Below are positions 33,459 through 43,093 of a DNA stretch of 45,627 nucleotides, one piece after another (position 1 is the stretch's first letter; each line of letters begins with the position of its first letter). Origin of the DNA: Nemertoderma westbladi (taxonomy: Eukaryota > Xenacoelomorpha > Nemertodermatida > Nemertodermatidae); NCBI GenBank assembly GCA_032718475.1, contig JAUCBJ010006759.1:1-45627 (forward strand), read 5' to 3'. The translations under genes were made by a program, and so were the position numbers. Under the pieces are notes generated by a model. That model saw nothing but the letters and a program-made list of their open reading frames with translations, was not told the origin of the DNA and searched no databases.

Positions 33459-33507
33459 GGGGGAAGTTTGGTGAACTGCATTTATGCAGTGAATCCAAAC
33501 TTCCCCC
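33459..33507. other. Strong short hairpin (49 bases)
   Basis: GGGGGAAGTTTGG at the left pairs perfectly with CCAAACTTCCCCC at the right (13 pairs). Inside, after a small internal loop, CTGCAT pairs with ATGCAG around two T residues. It is shorter than a typical microRNA precursor. A related GGGAAGGGGGAAGTTACA lies just upstream at about 33431. Confidence 0.75.
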
Positions 33508-34929
33508 TTTGATATATCATATACTTAAAACATGCTAGGGTGACGGGGAAATATTTGTTACTGTCACACTTTGCTTCCATTTATCCTATCCTTTATTATT
33601 ACCCCAGTCAGATAAGAGATAATAAATCAGTAAAAACTAAACTAAACTGTCTTTCATGCAAACAAATTTCTAACTAAAGACGGGTGAATGACCATGACCA
33701 TGGAAATAATTTTAAATATAATTGTATATCAACTATTTGGGGAGGCTTCCAAGTTAAACCCGAAAACAATTATTTTGTTACATATCTAGTAAATAACGTT
33801 GTATGTTCTTCTTCCTCTCATAATAAAATATATATGAAATATCTCTGATCGCTGTGCCCTGAACATTTCACAACCAAAATGTTTCAGTGTGAAAAGTGTA
33901 GGCCTACCACACCCCGCCCAAACAGCCGCAAACGCATAGCCAACAAATTTAACAAAAGGTTACATACATGTTGGGTTCATGACGAGATGAGTGAAAATTG
34001 ATCGCGTAATATAAAGTAAAAAATTAAGAGACGGGCTGGCTCTCCTCCACTTTCTTACCCAACGGATATGTTGTTGTAATAATCTAATATTGGGGCGGCT
34101 TTCTCTCGTTGTACATACCCACCGGTACGGTTTTTTTACTATTAGTAGCTTGACGTTTAAATATAAATAAAATATAATATAATCCCTAGTACTAGTTGGG
34201 TGATTGCCAAGATGCCCTTACTTCGATTTCCTACTGTACTTATATTATTAATAGGCAGTGATTTTTTATGTCCTTTTATTTGACTTTTTTTGTCCTTCTT
34301 TTTTTACGAATTGTGCATAATGACTTTTGTTGTCCTTTTAATGACTTTATGTATGTATTTCTTCAACCTGTCAGACTGCTGATTTCTGACCGTCAAGCGT
34401 CAAGCGTCAACTTCAGCAACGTGAACGTCATCGTCTCTGTCGTCATTGCCCTGCGTGGTTGTTGACGTCGTCATCACCGTCATTGTCGTCATGTTGCTTG
34501 TTTAACCCTAAAGTGTAACCCGTGTACTTGTAAAAAGTGTCATCATTATGAAACCCACAAAACTTCACCTATCGTGTCACCCTTCTATTGTGCTCTAGAA
34601 AATACTTGTGTATATGATTGAAATAACTGATATGTCAATGCCAATCGAACTCAACTTTATTTACAATCTGTGGGGCGGGAACGACGCGTATGGTTCGAGT
34701 GTCTTGATCCACTCCTAACCGACAGGAACGAGACAGTGAAGTCAGAAAGGAGAAGTATCATCACAAAATACCATCACACATGATTCCATGATTTATAGAC
34801 TATGAGATAGAATTCCATATGCGCCTGTGGTAAAAGACTCTAAATTTAATAGTTTGTGGTTGTTGTCGATAATCGATTACCACATGACGTAGCAAAATAC
34901 TCATTTTATAGCCAAAAACAATTACCAAT

Positions 34930-35683
34930 TGATGGAAAGGAGCAGGTTAAGGCCGGATTTTCTAACCAAAACAATAAACAGTTCGATTTACCAAATCAGG
35001 GAAAGGAGCAGGTTACAGAGGCGGGATTTTCTAACCAAAACAATAAACGATCATTTAACTAATTGAGGGAAAGGAGCGCAGGTTACAGAGACTGGATTTT
35101 CTAACCAAAACAATAAACGATAACATTACCAATTGAGAGAAAGGAGCAGGTTACAGAGGCGGGATTTTCTAACCAAAACAATAAACAGTCACTTTAACAA
35201 ATCAGGGAAAGGAGCAGGTTACAGAGACGGGATTTTCTAACCAAAACAATAAACGATAACATTACCAATTGAGAGAAAGGAGCAGGTTACAGAGGCGGGA
35301 TTTCCTAACCAAAACAATAAACGATAACTTAACTAATTGAGGGAAAGGAGCAGGTTACAGAGGCGGGATTTTCTAACCAAAACAATAAACAGTCACTTTA
35401 CCAAATCAGGGAAAGGAGCAGGTTACAGAGACGGGATTTTCTAACCAAAACAATAAACGATAACATTACCAATTGAGAGAAAGGAGCAGGTTACAGAGGC
35501 GGGATTTCCTAACCAAAACAATAAACGATCACTTAACTAATTGAGGGAAAGGAGCAGGTTACAGAGGCGGGATTTTCTAACCAAAACAATAAACGATCAT
35601 TTAACTAATTGAGGGAAAGGGGCAGGTTACAGAGGCGGGGGAAAGGAGCAGGCTACAGAGGCGGGATTTTCTAACCAAAACAA
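34930..35683. repeat. 68-bp minisatellite, about 11 copies with alternating variants
   Basis: The unit contains GGGAAAGGAGCAGGTTACAG, GCGGGATTTTCTAACC and AAAACAATAAAC. The variable end occurs in three kinds: CATTACCAATTGAGA, ATTTAACTAATTGAGG and CACTTTACCAAATCAGG. These recur in a regular order (one pattern repeats about every 200 bases), so a higher-order unit has begun to spread. The last copies are shortened. The array lies in myosin intron B. Confidence 0.95.
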
Positions 35684-36080
35684 CCGGTCAGCCGTTAGGC
35701 CTACCATCCCGCAGTACCGTATTTAAATGGTAGGCTACACAGTAGGCCTACAGCAGTACCAGTGCCGGTACCGGTACTAAAATACAGAAATACCTGCTTT
35801 ATACCTACATCTGGTACCTACAATACAGCAAAATAGTGCTACAGTATATATACTAATACCGGTACTATAGCCTGAGAGAACAGCAGTAGAGAAACCGGTA
35901 GCATGGAACCTAACATTAGATTTTTGGAGGACATAAAAAAATAAAAAAAAGGACAAAAAAAGGATTTAAACGGACAATAAAAATTATTGCGTTATTAATT
36001 AATATTGAATCTAAAGTCGTTATATTGAATGGGGCGAGCCTTAAGGTCTTTTACAACGTTTTGAGAGAGGATAAAATTAC

Positions 36081-36083
<3 letters not shown>

Positions 36084-36120
<37 letters not shown>
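36084..36120. repeat. (ATT)n microsatellite
   Basis: About twelve TTA/ATT units in a row. Confidence 0.97.
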
Positions 36121-36121
<1 letters not shown>

Positions 36122-36336
36122 GGATTTACACATAGTGTAGGGGTCGCCCCCTGAAATAAAAACGTAATTCATGGAGACTAACAAAAATATACAATTTAGA
36201 CTGAGTAGCACTATTAAAATAAAGACAATCCAGTATTCGTTATCCGAGAAAATTAAAATATATTTATGTTTAATCATGTTTGTTCATATGTTGTGCAATG
36301 TACGTACTGAAATTGGTAAATAAAAAATATATGTAT

Positions 36337-36494
36337 ACAGCAAGTGATAAAAATATATATACAGCAAGTGATAAAAATATATATACAGCAAGTGATAAAA
36401 ATATATATACAGCAAGTGATAAAAATATATATACAGCAAGTGATAAAAATATATATACAGCAACAGCAGGTATATATACAGCAAGTGATAAAAT
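36337..36494. repeat. 24-bp minisatellite, about 6-7 copies
   Basis: The unit is ACAGCAAGTGATAAAAATAT plus ATAT. One copy near the right end is replaced by ACAGCAACAGCAGGTATAT. As 24 is a multiple of three, one frame on each strand reads a repeated octapeptide (SDKNIYTA on plus). There is no start context or conserved protein, so it is read as non-coding. Confidence 0.95.
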
Positions 36495-36553
36495 TATAAA
36501 TTATATTATTATTAAAATTATATATATCTTCATTTCTTTCATTACACTTAACA

Positions 36554-37711
36554 AGTCTCTGACCGGATGAGCATAAGCTCAAAGGATAGTATGCTTGAGT
36601 ATGTCTTGTATAGAGCTCCTGTATTTCCTACGAATCAGAATATGGTCTATCTGGGACTTGTTACCACTGGGTCCATTATGAGTCCATAGCTTTCCAGTTC
36701 GCTTCTTGAACTGGGTTCCAGCCGAAAACAATCCATTTCCAGATATAAAATCCTGAAGATGGACAGAATTTCGGTTGACACTATTGCTATAGACCCAGGG
36801 CGATGTAGGTGATTGATGCAGACTTGCATTAAAGTCTCCCAGGAATGTTAAGAATGCATGCTGATCCACTCCATCAGTAGCTGCTTGTAGATTGTGGTAG
36901 AAATTTTCCATCTCCTCTACAGGGGCAACACTAGTTGGAGAGTAGCACACAATCAGAACCACCTTAGGAAACTTCTTAGCCAGTCTTCCAGAACGTTATG
37001 TGGTTAGAGATTTGGTCTATTTTGTCCAATGCTGCATGTGCAGTTGGATTCATCAATAGACCAATTCCACCATTAACTATCATCTGCTGATGCGAGTGCG
37101 AGTCGCCAACAGCCACCCATGTCCTTAATCAGAACTTCATCAGTCTGTCCAGTCTGCATTCGGTGCTCTTGAATACCCACTGCGCTAAGTGAAAGCTTAT
37201 CTGCCAAGGCAGTCAGCTCACCTTGTCGCATTGGGGACCCGAGTGTTAGGGTGTTTACTGAGGCTAGTCTAGTGACTTGCCTCAGATTCACCAATGGCTT
37301 TGTTGGTCGGGGTGGAACATGAGAGTAGCCTCAAACTCCAGAATCCCTCCCCCCTCACAATCTGGCCTCCTTGGTGACTCAGGGTTTGGGCCATAAAGGT
37401 CATCAGGAAAGGGACTCAAAGAATTGTTGGCCGCTCTCTCTCCAGTAGGGGGTGATACAGGCAGCCGGTCAGGAGATAAATGACGCCTGTGAGGCCGATT
37501 GTGTCCGGTAATTCCACTGGCCTCTAGTGGCCGGAACTCCGCATTGCTAATGTAATCCATAGTGGGGGTTGGGGGGTGCTTTTTTGCCGAGTCAGCTCTC
37601 GGGGCAAATACCACACCCTGGTTTGCCATTCCACAGGGTGGGAGTCGCAGTGGAGTCAGATATGAGGCCCATCACCCATATCTACTCTGGCGCACATGAC
37701 CCACCATTGGC
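36554..37711 (-). mobile_element. Family-1 LINE fragment D: endonuclease part with an inverted RT scrap
   Basis: From 36603 to 37711 the minus strand matches the leader and endonuclease of family 1 (VQ-type EHRM motif as IQEHRM, CYSPTS, GDFNA, IDHIL). It carries a deletion near 36995-37010, another at about 37074, and a frame change near 37290. The first ~50 bases (36554-36602) match the reverse-transcriptase region but in plus orientation. The two pieces therefore meet head to head, and their order does not fit simple twin priming. Both ends of the element are missing. Confidence 0.85.
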
Positions 37712-37835
37712 ATTCATTTACTAAAAAAAGTAGAAAACACTAGCTAGTATAAAAAATAAAAAAGGTCCGCGTCTACTACCGCATGAGCTGTCTCCTTGAA
37801 CGGCTTACTACCAATCTTACAACAAAAAAACATTC

Positions 37836-37915
37836 ACCGGAATGGGGGATTGAACTCGGTACCTAGAAAAATAGGAAAATATTTTGGTTAAAACCAAAAC
37901 TGAGCCGCAATTATT
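37836..37915 (-). tRNA. tRNA-like sequence (SINE-like), degenerate
   Basis: The minus strand shows GCGGCTCAGTTTTGG, an A-box-like sequence, then about 35 bases later GAGTTCAATCCC, a B-box-like sequence. The layout resembles a Leu/Ser-type tRNA head, with a T-rich TTTTTCTAGGTAC between. A similar arrangement, including TTTTCTAGGTA, is at 44162-44247. It sits directly before the acceptor of the next myosin exon. Secondary structure is poor, so a tRNA-derived repeat is more likely than a gene. Confidence 0.35.
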
Positions 37916-37959
37916 ACCGTTTTTGTATTTTTATATTTCTATTTTCTTTATTTATTTAG

Positions 37960-38040
37960 TGCAACTGGATTATTGGAAACAACCAGAATTCGGCGTGAAG
38001 GCTTTTCGCACAGGATTTTATTCCGAGAGTTTATCAACAG
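37960..38040 (+). CDS. MYO3: Myosin motor-domain exon (class III-like; converter-proximal GFSHRILF)
   Basis: The exon follows TTTATTTAG. Its first base completes the Arg codon left by the exon ending at 29737, giving NQLR and then ATGLLETTRIRREGFSHRI and LFREFIN. All myosins have QLRxxGxxE...IRxxG here, and GFSHRI(L/P)F is the form typical of class III. The last two bases (AG) with the next exon would complete Arg, as in the usual F...RY sequence. The donor is CAG|GTTGGT, acceptable but not strong. Length is 81 bases. The next exon (RYYLL-like) was not found in the remaining 7.6 kb. Confidence 0.87.
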
Positions 38041-38189
38041 GTTGGTGGTAATGATTATTACAATATTTAATATCGGGTTCAAATTTGTTTTAAAATTATG
38101 TTATGTCACTAATGCAAGCACGTGGGCCATGAAGGCGGAAGCCTGTAGAAACACATGTAACTGTAGAAACACGTCATGTAACGGTAGAA

Positions 38190-39340
38190 CTACTACTACT
38201 AAGTCGAGCGAACTCGGACAGTGTAAATGAGATCCTTCCAGGCTTCCCGATTCTCCATAGTTGTCGCAATTTCGTTTCTCCCAAGTTCAGTATCCCCTTC
38301 AAGTTGATCTATATATGTTATGACAGGTCGTCCACGACTACGCTTTCCATGAGTTGGTTGCCAGAAAAGTAGATCTGGTATGACCTCGTCTTTACTTCTC
38401 CAGCAGTGCCCACTGAATCTTAATCTGCGTTCACGGAGGGTGGTTGATACAGGTGGTATAGTGCCATAGAACGCGGCGTTTGTCATGTGTTGTCTCCAGC
38501 TGATGTTTAGGGATGCTCTTAGTAAGTAGTCTTGTGTAGCAACCATCAATTCGTTGTTCCAGTGATTTAGTCAGTGTCCAGGTCTCACCCCCGTATAAAA
38601 ATACACTTTCCACTGTGGCTCGAGTGAACTTAGTCTTCATGTGCCTGGAGAGATCTGATTTCCAGATGGTATCCATTTTTGATAGAGCTACCCAAGCCTT
38701 TGCTTTCCTAACTTCTATGTCCTTTTTGCTACTTTCTATCCATGATCCAAGGTACTGGCAGTCGTCGACCTTCCTTAGTTTATTATTATCAATGGTTGTC
38801 AAGTTTCAATCAACATTAAAGGTCATGAATTCGGTCTTGGTAGCATTTATATGAAATCCAACCTCCTTAGCAGCCCTCTCCACTTTATTTAGTAGAAGCT
38901 GTGCATCTGCTAGCGTATTAGAGAGCAGGGCGATGTCATCCGCAAAGTCGGTGTCTGTGACTGTAGTTGCCGGATATCTACTACTTCTGCGTTCTTGAAG
39001 TGTGAATCCCAGATCTTCACCCTTTGTGGCCGTCCTCATTGCGTAATCCAGCACAATTACAAATAGTAATGGTGCTAATGTGTCACCTTGCAGTACGCCA
39101 GCCAGGATTGAGAAAAACTCAGTTTCACCATCTGGTGAGAGTACCTGCGCTTCTGTGTCATAATATAACAATTCAATGCCAGCAACAATTACTTCTGGTA
39201 TTCCATAAGCTCTTAGGATTTCAAGCATTTTACCTCTATGGATGGAGTCGAATGCCTTCTTGAAGTCCACAAAAGTCATGACTGCGGGGAGATTCTTTGA
39301 CTTAATTCCTTTAATCAGTCTCCGTAGTGCAAGTATCTGA
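38190..39340 (-). mobile_element. Family-2 RTE-like LINE, 5'-truncated, inactive
   Basis: This minus-strand copy ends in a short TAG tail (ACTACTACTACT, about 38190-38201) and starts inside the reverse transcriptase (ILALRRLI). It reads FVDFKKAFDS, GVLQGDTLAP and DTDFADDIALL in one frame (39279-38806). A TGA then replaces the Gly in VDGNL (38805-38803). A frameshift near 38520 separates the remaining C-terminal part (SGHCWR, LFWQPTHGK). It has TFVDFKK intact where the 27503 copy is deleted, so the two copies decayed independently. It lies about 150 bases after the last recognised myosin exon, in the following intron. Confidence 0.9.
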
Positions 39341-39853
39341 TATGTTATCTTTCATTATTTTTTCTAGAAATTTGTGCAGTTTGTATATTTGTGAATCCCT
39401 CTCTTTGATTTATTGGTTTTTGGTTAAATTACTTAGACACCGAGTTTGTGATACTGTAGAATCGCACAATATTAATCTGTATAACTGAGCCTCCTGCGGC
39501 GCGAAGGTCACACGAACGTGTATGTCGTAGGAGAGCCATAGAAAGCACAACAACAAAGACGTTGGAATTTCAGCTCACAGTGCAGTTTGCAGTTATGGAA
39601 TTTCAGCTCACAGTGCAGTTTGCAGTTATATCAGTTATCATCAAAGCACCTAAACTGTTATGAAATTTTATGCATGTTTCCCTATACTGCTATACTGTAG
39701 CTACCTCAGGGTAGTACAGTAGTTGGCTGTCTTGGGGCAGTAGTTATTATTATAGATAGGGTAGAAGTGAATGAGGTGGTCCATGGCCCCAAGTTCCCCA
39801 CCGACCCCCCACCCCGACGGAACAGACTACCATACACCTCCCAACCCCCCCCC
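39341..39853. other. Non-coding stretch with a 33-bp tandem duplication
   Basis: No gene seen. Bases 39564-39596 are repeated exactly at 39597-39629 (GGAATTTCAGCTCACAGTGC...). The right end is C-rich (39780-39853). Confidence 0.6.
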
Positions 39854-42029
39854 CTGGTCCTCTCTGTTGCAACAGCCAAGTGTGAGATCCAGCTTCACAC
39901 TACAACTGAGTAACAGGTATGAGGCTCTTGCCTCTGAGGCGGCAGATCACTGTGAGGGCTATACTGCCTTTACAGAAGCAGTTAAGTTAGCAGCTGCAGA
40001 AACAGTTCCTGTATACCCTCGAAACAGGAAAAGGGCCCCCTGGACTGACAACAAAATTCAGAAGTGCCGAAATGACCTTCATAAGGCGCAGAAAGAGTCC
40101 CGACTCAAACAGACTACAGCGGCCAAGAATGCAGTTAAAGCTGCATCTAGGTCCCTGAACAGGCAGTACTCTGTTAATCTACAGGAGCTAATAAACCAAC
40201 AGGTTGATGCCATCAATGATGCTGACGACAGCAGGCAATCATCCCAGGCATGGAAATCGATCAATCTGCTTACTGGGCGGAAAAGCCAACCAACCACCAA
40301 GGTTAAGGCTGAATCACCAGCCGATCGCCTCAATGGTTGGAAAGCCCACTTTGAAAAGCTCCTCAATAATGACAGGGTATTGCCTGATAACTTTATAGAA
40401 GTAAAAGTGTCTGAGTCTGTACTCCCAGATATTCCCATTGCCGATATCTCCTTTGCAGAAGTGAAGGCTGCTGCAAAAAGCATTAAGACCAATCGTGCCA
40501 GTGGAGTAGATGGTGTTCCCCCTGAGGTCTTTAAAATACCTGAGTGTTTAAAGCTCATCTATCCCATCATAGTAGACATGTACCGTACAACAAGAGTCCC
40601 ACAAGAAATGAAAACAAATAAGTTGGTGCCAGTTCCCAAGAAGGGCAACCTAACACTCTATGGTTCTTTTCGGGGAATCTCATTGATCTCGATTGCTGCA
40701 AAACTATACAATAGAATTCTATTAAATCGCATCAGGGATCCCATTGAGAGACTGCTACGTGGAAATCAGAATGGGTTCCGTAAAGGTCGTGGGACCATGG
40801 AGCCCATTTTGGCACTTAGAAGGATAATTGAAGAGTTATCAAAAAAGAAAGACAGGCATCTGGCTGTTATCTTTGTTGACTTCTTCAAGGCCTTTGATTC
40901 AGTCTCTCGCTCACGTATGTTCAGCATACTTTCATTATATGGGATTCCTGATGAAATTATTGCAGCAATCAGATCAGTATACGATGGTTCGACAACATTT
41001 GTGTCTACTGTTGACGGTGACACAGAACCATTTGAAGTGTTATGGGGCGTCCTCCAAGGAGACACACTTGCACCATTCTTGTTCATTATTGTGGTTGACT
41101 ATGTTCTACGCATGTCCTTAGATCATCATAATGATGATGGGGTGATGATAACTCCACCTACTGGCTCCAGAAGTCGAGGAAATCCTGCCAAGTACCTAAC
41201 TGATCTAGACTTTGCTGATGACTTAGGAGTACTCTCAGAATCATTAGAGGGAGCCCAGCGGCTCCTCAGCTCATTAGAACATGCTGCTTCTAGTGTTGGT
41301 CTTTTTATTAACTCCAGAAAGACCAAAATTCTGACAGTTAACTTTGAAAGTCCTCAGCAAGTCTCTGATCGGATGAGCATAAGCTCAAAGGATGGTATGC
41401 TTGAGCATGTGGACGACTTCTGTTACCTGGGATCAGGGATCCGGAAGTCAGGTGAGTACCTTCGAATACGTAAGGGAAAGGCATGGGCAGCCTTGAATAG
41501 GCTTTCCAGGATTTGGAAGTCACCGAGAATTAATCGGAAACTTAAGGTCCGATTATTTAGAGCAGCAGTAGTTCCAGTACTCCTCTATGGGAGTCCATGC
41601 TGGGCTCTAACTGCTGAGGACACCAAATCTCTGGATGGCACATTCATAAGAATGCTACGCCGGGTTCATTGTGTCAAGTACAATGCACACATCTCCAACC
41701 AGACACTATATAACATTGGAGGTGTCTCATTGGTTCCCCCAAGCTTGACACTAGAACAAAATCGCCTCCGCTTTGCAGGACATTGCTTTCGCAGTGAGGA
41801 CCAGCCAGTGCATAATCTTGTACTTTGGCAGCCTCTTGGAGTGAATAAGCATGGTGGACAGCCCATGACTTTCTTGAGACGCATCTTAAAGGACACTGGC
41901 CTTAAAGATGCGGATGATCTAGCAAATGTCATGGGTGATAGGGTGTTGTGGCGGTGCAATTTTGTCGATAAGCCGGCACAGCATTCTTAAAAATGCAGCT
42001 GCAATGCAGCATGCCGATCCTAGTAGTAG
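39854..42029 (+). mobile_element. Family-1 LINE, 5'-truncated, plus strand, nearly intact RT
   Basis: The copy begins at CTGGTCCTCTCTGTTGC, just after the endonuclease, and runs to the TAG tail (42021-42029). The reading frame has no interruption from here to the natural stop at 41988-41990. The sequence is very close to the intact element at 8565-12163. It is 5'-truncated, as most LINE insertions are. A gypsy-type LTR begins two bases after its tail. Confidence 0.93.
39855..41990 (+). CDS. Reverse transcriptase of family-1 LINE (endonuclease missing)
   Basis: About 710 codons of family-1 sequence start at WSSLLQQPSVRSS. Present are NGFRKGRG, FVDFFKAFDS, GVLQGDTLAP, DLDFADDLGVL and the C-terminal LRFAGHCFR. 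The open frame extends 28 codons further upstream (to 39771) through C-rich flank that encodes Pro-rich residues unrelated to the element; a Met occurs there by chance. Without the endonuclease it is not an autonomous element, but the RT core has no disabling change that I can see. One substitution is LGSGIRKSGEYL where other copies read LGSWIRKSGEDL. Confidence 0.9.
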   Translation, partial: WSSLLQQPSVRSSFTLQLSNRYEALASEAADHCEGYTAFTEAVKLAAAETVPVYPRNRKRAPWTDNKIQKCRNDLHKAQKESRLKQTTAAKNAVKAASRSLNRQYSVNLQELINQQVDAINDADDSRQSSQAWKSINLLTGRKSQPTTKVKAESPADRLNGWKAHFEKLLNNDRVLPDNFIEVKVSESVLPDIPIADISFAEVKAAAKSIKTNRASGVDGVPPEVFKIPECLKLIYPIIVDMYRTTRVPQEMKTNKLVPVPKKGNLTLYGSFRGISLISIAAKLYNRILLNRIRDPIERLLRGNQNGFRKGRGTMEPILALRRIIEELSKKKDRHLAVIFVDFFKAFDSVSRSRMFSILSLYGIPDEIIAAIRSVYDGSTTFVSTVDGDTEPFEVLWGVLQGDTLAPFLFIIVVDYVLRMSLDHHNDDGVMITPPTGSRSRGNPAKYLTDLDFADDLGVLSESLEGAQRLLSSLEHAASSVGLFINSRKTKILTVNFESPQQVSDRMSISSKDGMLEHVDDFCYLGSGIRKSGEYLRIRKGKAWAALNRLSRIWKSPRINRKLKVRLFRAAVVPVLLYGSPCWALTAEDTKSLDGTFIRMLRRVHCVKYNAHISNQTLYNIGGVSLVPPSLTLEQNRLRFAGHCFRSEDQPVHNLVLWQPLGVNKHGGQPMTFLRRILKDTGLKDADDLANVMGDRVLWRCNFVDKPAQHS

Positions 42030-42031
42030 TT

Positions 42032-42430
42032 TGTGTACTTAATATCTGTTCATTTAGACACCCTGGACTGGGACTTCTTGTCAGATACTGTACGAGCCCG
42101 TATACACTGCTGGATTCTACAGTAACGTACTTCGTTACTAGGATCCGGTAGGCGGTATACTACTGGACTTATCATATACTGTAAACTCCAACTTTTTATA
42201 TACAGTATCTATATCTCATGCTACTAATCTTTTGATAGTGAACTAATATAAAATAGATTAACTGCATATGTTTTACTTGCATTATATTTTATTATAGGGT
42301 ATCATAAAATATTTACGGTTCATTTGCTGATATATTATCTCGACAGACAGTGCGGTATGTACAAAGCATATACTGTAGCTGATATACCACACTATCTGCG
42401 CCGACCACCTGCGGCGAATACCACCACACA
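42032..42430 (-). mobile_element. LTR of a Ty3/gypsy-like element
   Basis: Read on the minus strand, a polypurine run AAGGGGGGGC (42440-42431) is followed immediately by TGTGTGGTGG. The segment then ends in TACACA at 42032, so it has TG...CA ends and a length of 399 bases. It lies about 180 bases downstream of an integrase tail on the same strand, where a 3' LTR is expected. Its end abuts the TAG tail of a family-1 LINE, so it inserted in or next to that tail, or the LINE landed at the LTR edge. No second LTR copy was seen in the window. Confidence 0.6.
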
Positions 42431-42609
42431 GCCCCCCCTTAAGATGCGGAGCATCCCTACCTTAAAATGAAACGAATGTCCAAAATATGAGTTTGAGAAA
42501 ATGAACTACTGTAAACTGTACCTATTTAAAAAAAATTATCTAAACGTGAAACTAAATAATATAAATAATGTAAATTAATAATAATGGTACTTATTATCCT
42601 TAGTAGAAA
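42431..42609 (-). other. Polypurine tract and 3' untranslated part of the gypsy-like element
   Basis: AT-rich sequence between the stop of the integrase frame and the LTR. The purine run next to the LTR (AAGGGGGGGC on the minus strand) is the likely primer for second-strand synthesis. Confidence 0.5.
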
Positions 42610-43093
42610 TCACCACTCGCCCTGAGCGAGTTTTAACTTGTTCTGGGGCCGGGATTGATGGGTGGGCGTTTCTGTTGCCGATGTAGGGTTGTTTTTGTAG
42701 GATGTCGAGGTAGCTGGAGTAATCTTATCGCGAGGACGATAAGGTTCTGTAGAGATGACTGGGGCAGAAGGTGTGGCAGACTTTGCAAAATACGGTTTCA
42801 GCCGAGACACACTCACAGTTTCATGTTTGCCATGCTTGTCTATGATCACCGTGGCTCCTTTGTCTTTGACTACTCGGTAGGGGCCAGTATATGGCGCCTC
42901 AAGAGGACATCTTACCCTATGTCTATACGTACCCAAACATGTTTTGTGTTAGCAGGGAGGAAAGATTTAATGTTTGTAGACAGAATGGGTTGATTCTGGC
43001 GGTGAATGTGGTTTGCTGGGTCAAAATATATACGCACATTCTCAGAAATAGCAGCAGAGTTCATCAATGTCTGAGACAGTTCATTCACAACTC
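42610..43093 (-). pseudogene. Integrase C-terminal end of a Ty3/gypsy-like Pol, frameshifted
   Basis: The minus strand reads two joined frames. The upstream one (about 43090-42930) has ELSQTLMNSAAISENVR and PANTKHVWVRID, resembling the stretch before the GPY/F module in gypsy integrases. The downstream one (to 42610) has PLEAPYTGPYRVVKDKG, then TVSVSRLKPYF, a clear GPY/F module with the usual (V)SxxRLKP(Y) end, followed by a Pro/Thr/Ser-rich tail. The frames change at about 42930-42945. A stop closes the upstream frame near 43093. The catalytic integrase core, RT and protease are absent, so only the 3' end of the element remains. Confidence 0.75.

Larger units (their letters stand above)
30615..34196. 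mobile_element. Inverted-repeat-bounded segment, possible non-autonomous transposon
   Basis: Bases 30654-30725 and 34109-34183 are inverted copies of each other, about 70 bases with few mismatches, centred on GTCAAGCTACTAATAGTAAA. A 15-base direct repeat, ATCCCTAGTACTAGT, lies just outside each arm (30615-30629, 34182-34196); on the left it is 24 bases away and on the right it abuts. The interior is about 3.4 kb with no meaningful ORF. This could be a non-autonomous DNA transposon with a long target duplication. Because CTAGTACTAG is palindromic, the direct repeat may instead be part of the inverted ends. Two separate copies of a small repeat in opposite orientation would also fit. Confidence 0.5.
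29738..37959 (+). other. Myosin intron B (about 8.2 kb)
   Basis: Canonical GTGAGT donor and TTTATTTAG acceptor. The splice phases of the two flanking exons agree. It contains an inverted-repeat-bounded segment, a tRNA-like sequence, a hairpin, two minisatellites, an ATT run, a rearranged family-1 LINE fragment and a second tRNA-like sequence. Between these, no other coding exon was recognised. Confidence 0.8.

Noticed and set aside
33459-33507. microRNA precursor
   Set aside because: The stem is strong, but the hairpin is only about 49 bases with a two-base terminal loop, shorter than usual animal precursors.
36280-36582. Repeated octapeptide frame (SDKNIYTA) and its antisense partner
   Set aside because: Produced by a 24-bp AT-rich minisatellite whose length is divisible by three. 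Both strands are open, with no further coding evidence.
36554-37711. Twin-priming (5' inversion) as the cause of fragment D
   Set aside because: The order of the two oppositely oriented parts is wrong for that mechanism, and there is no 3' tail.
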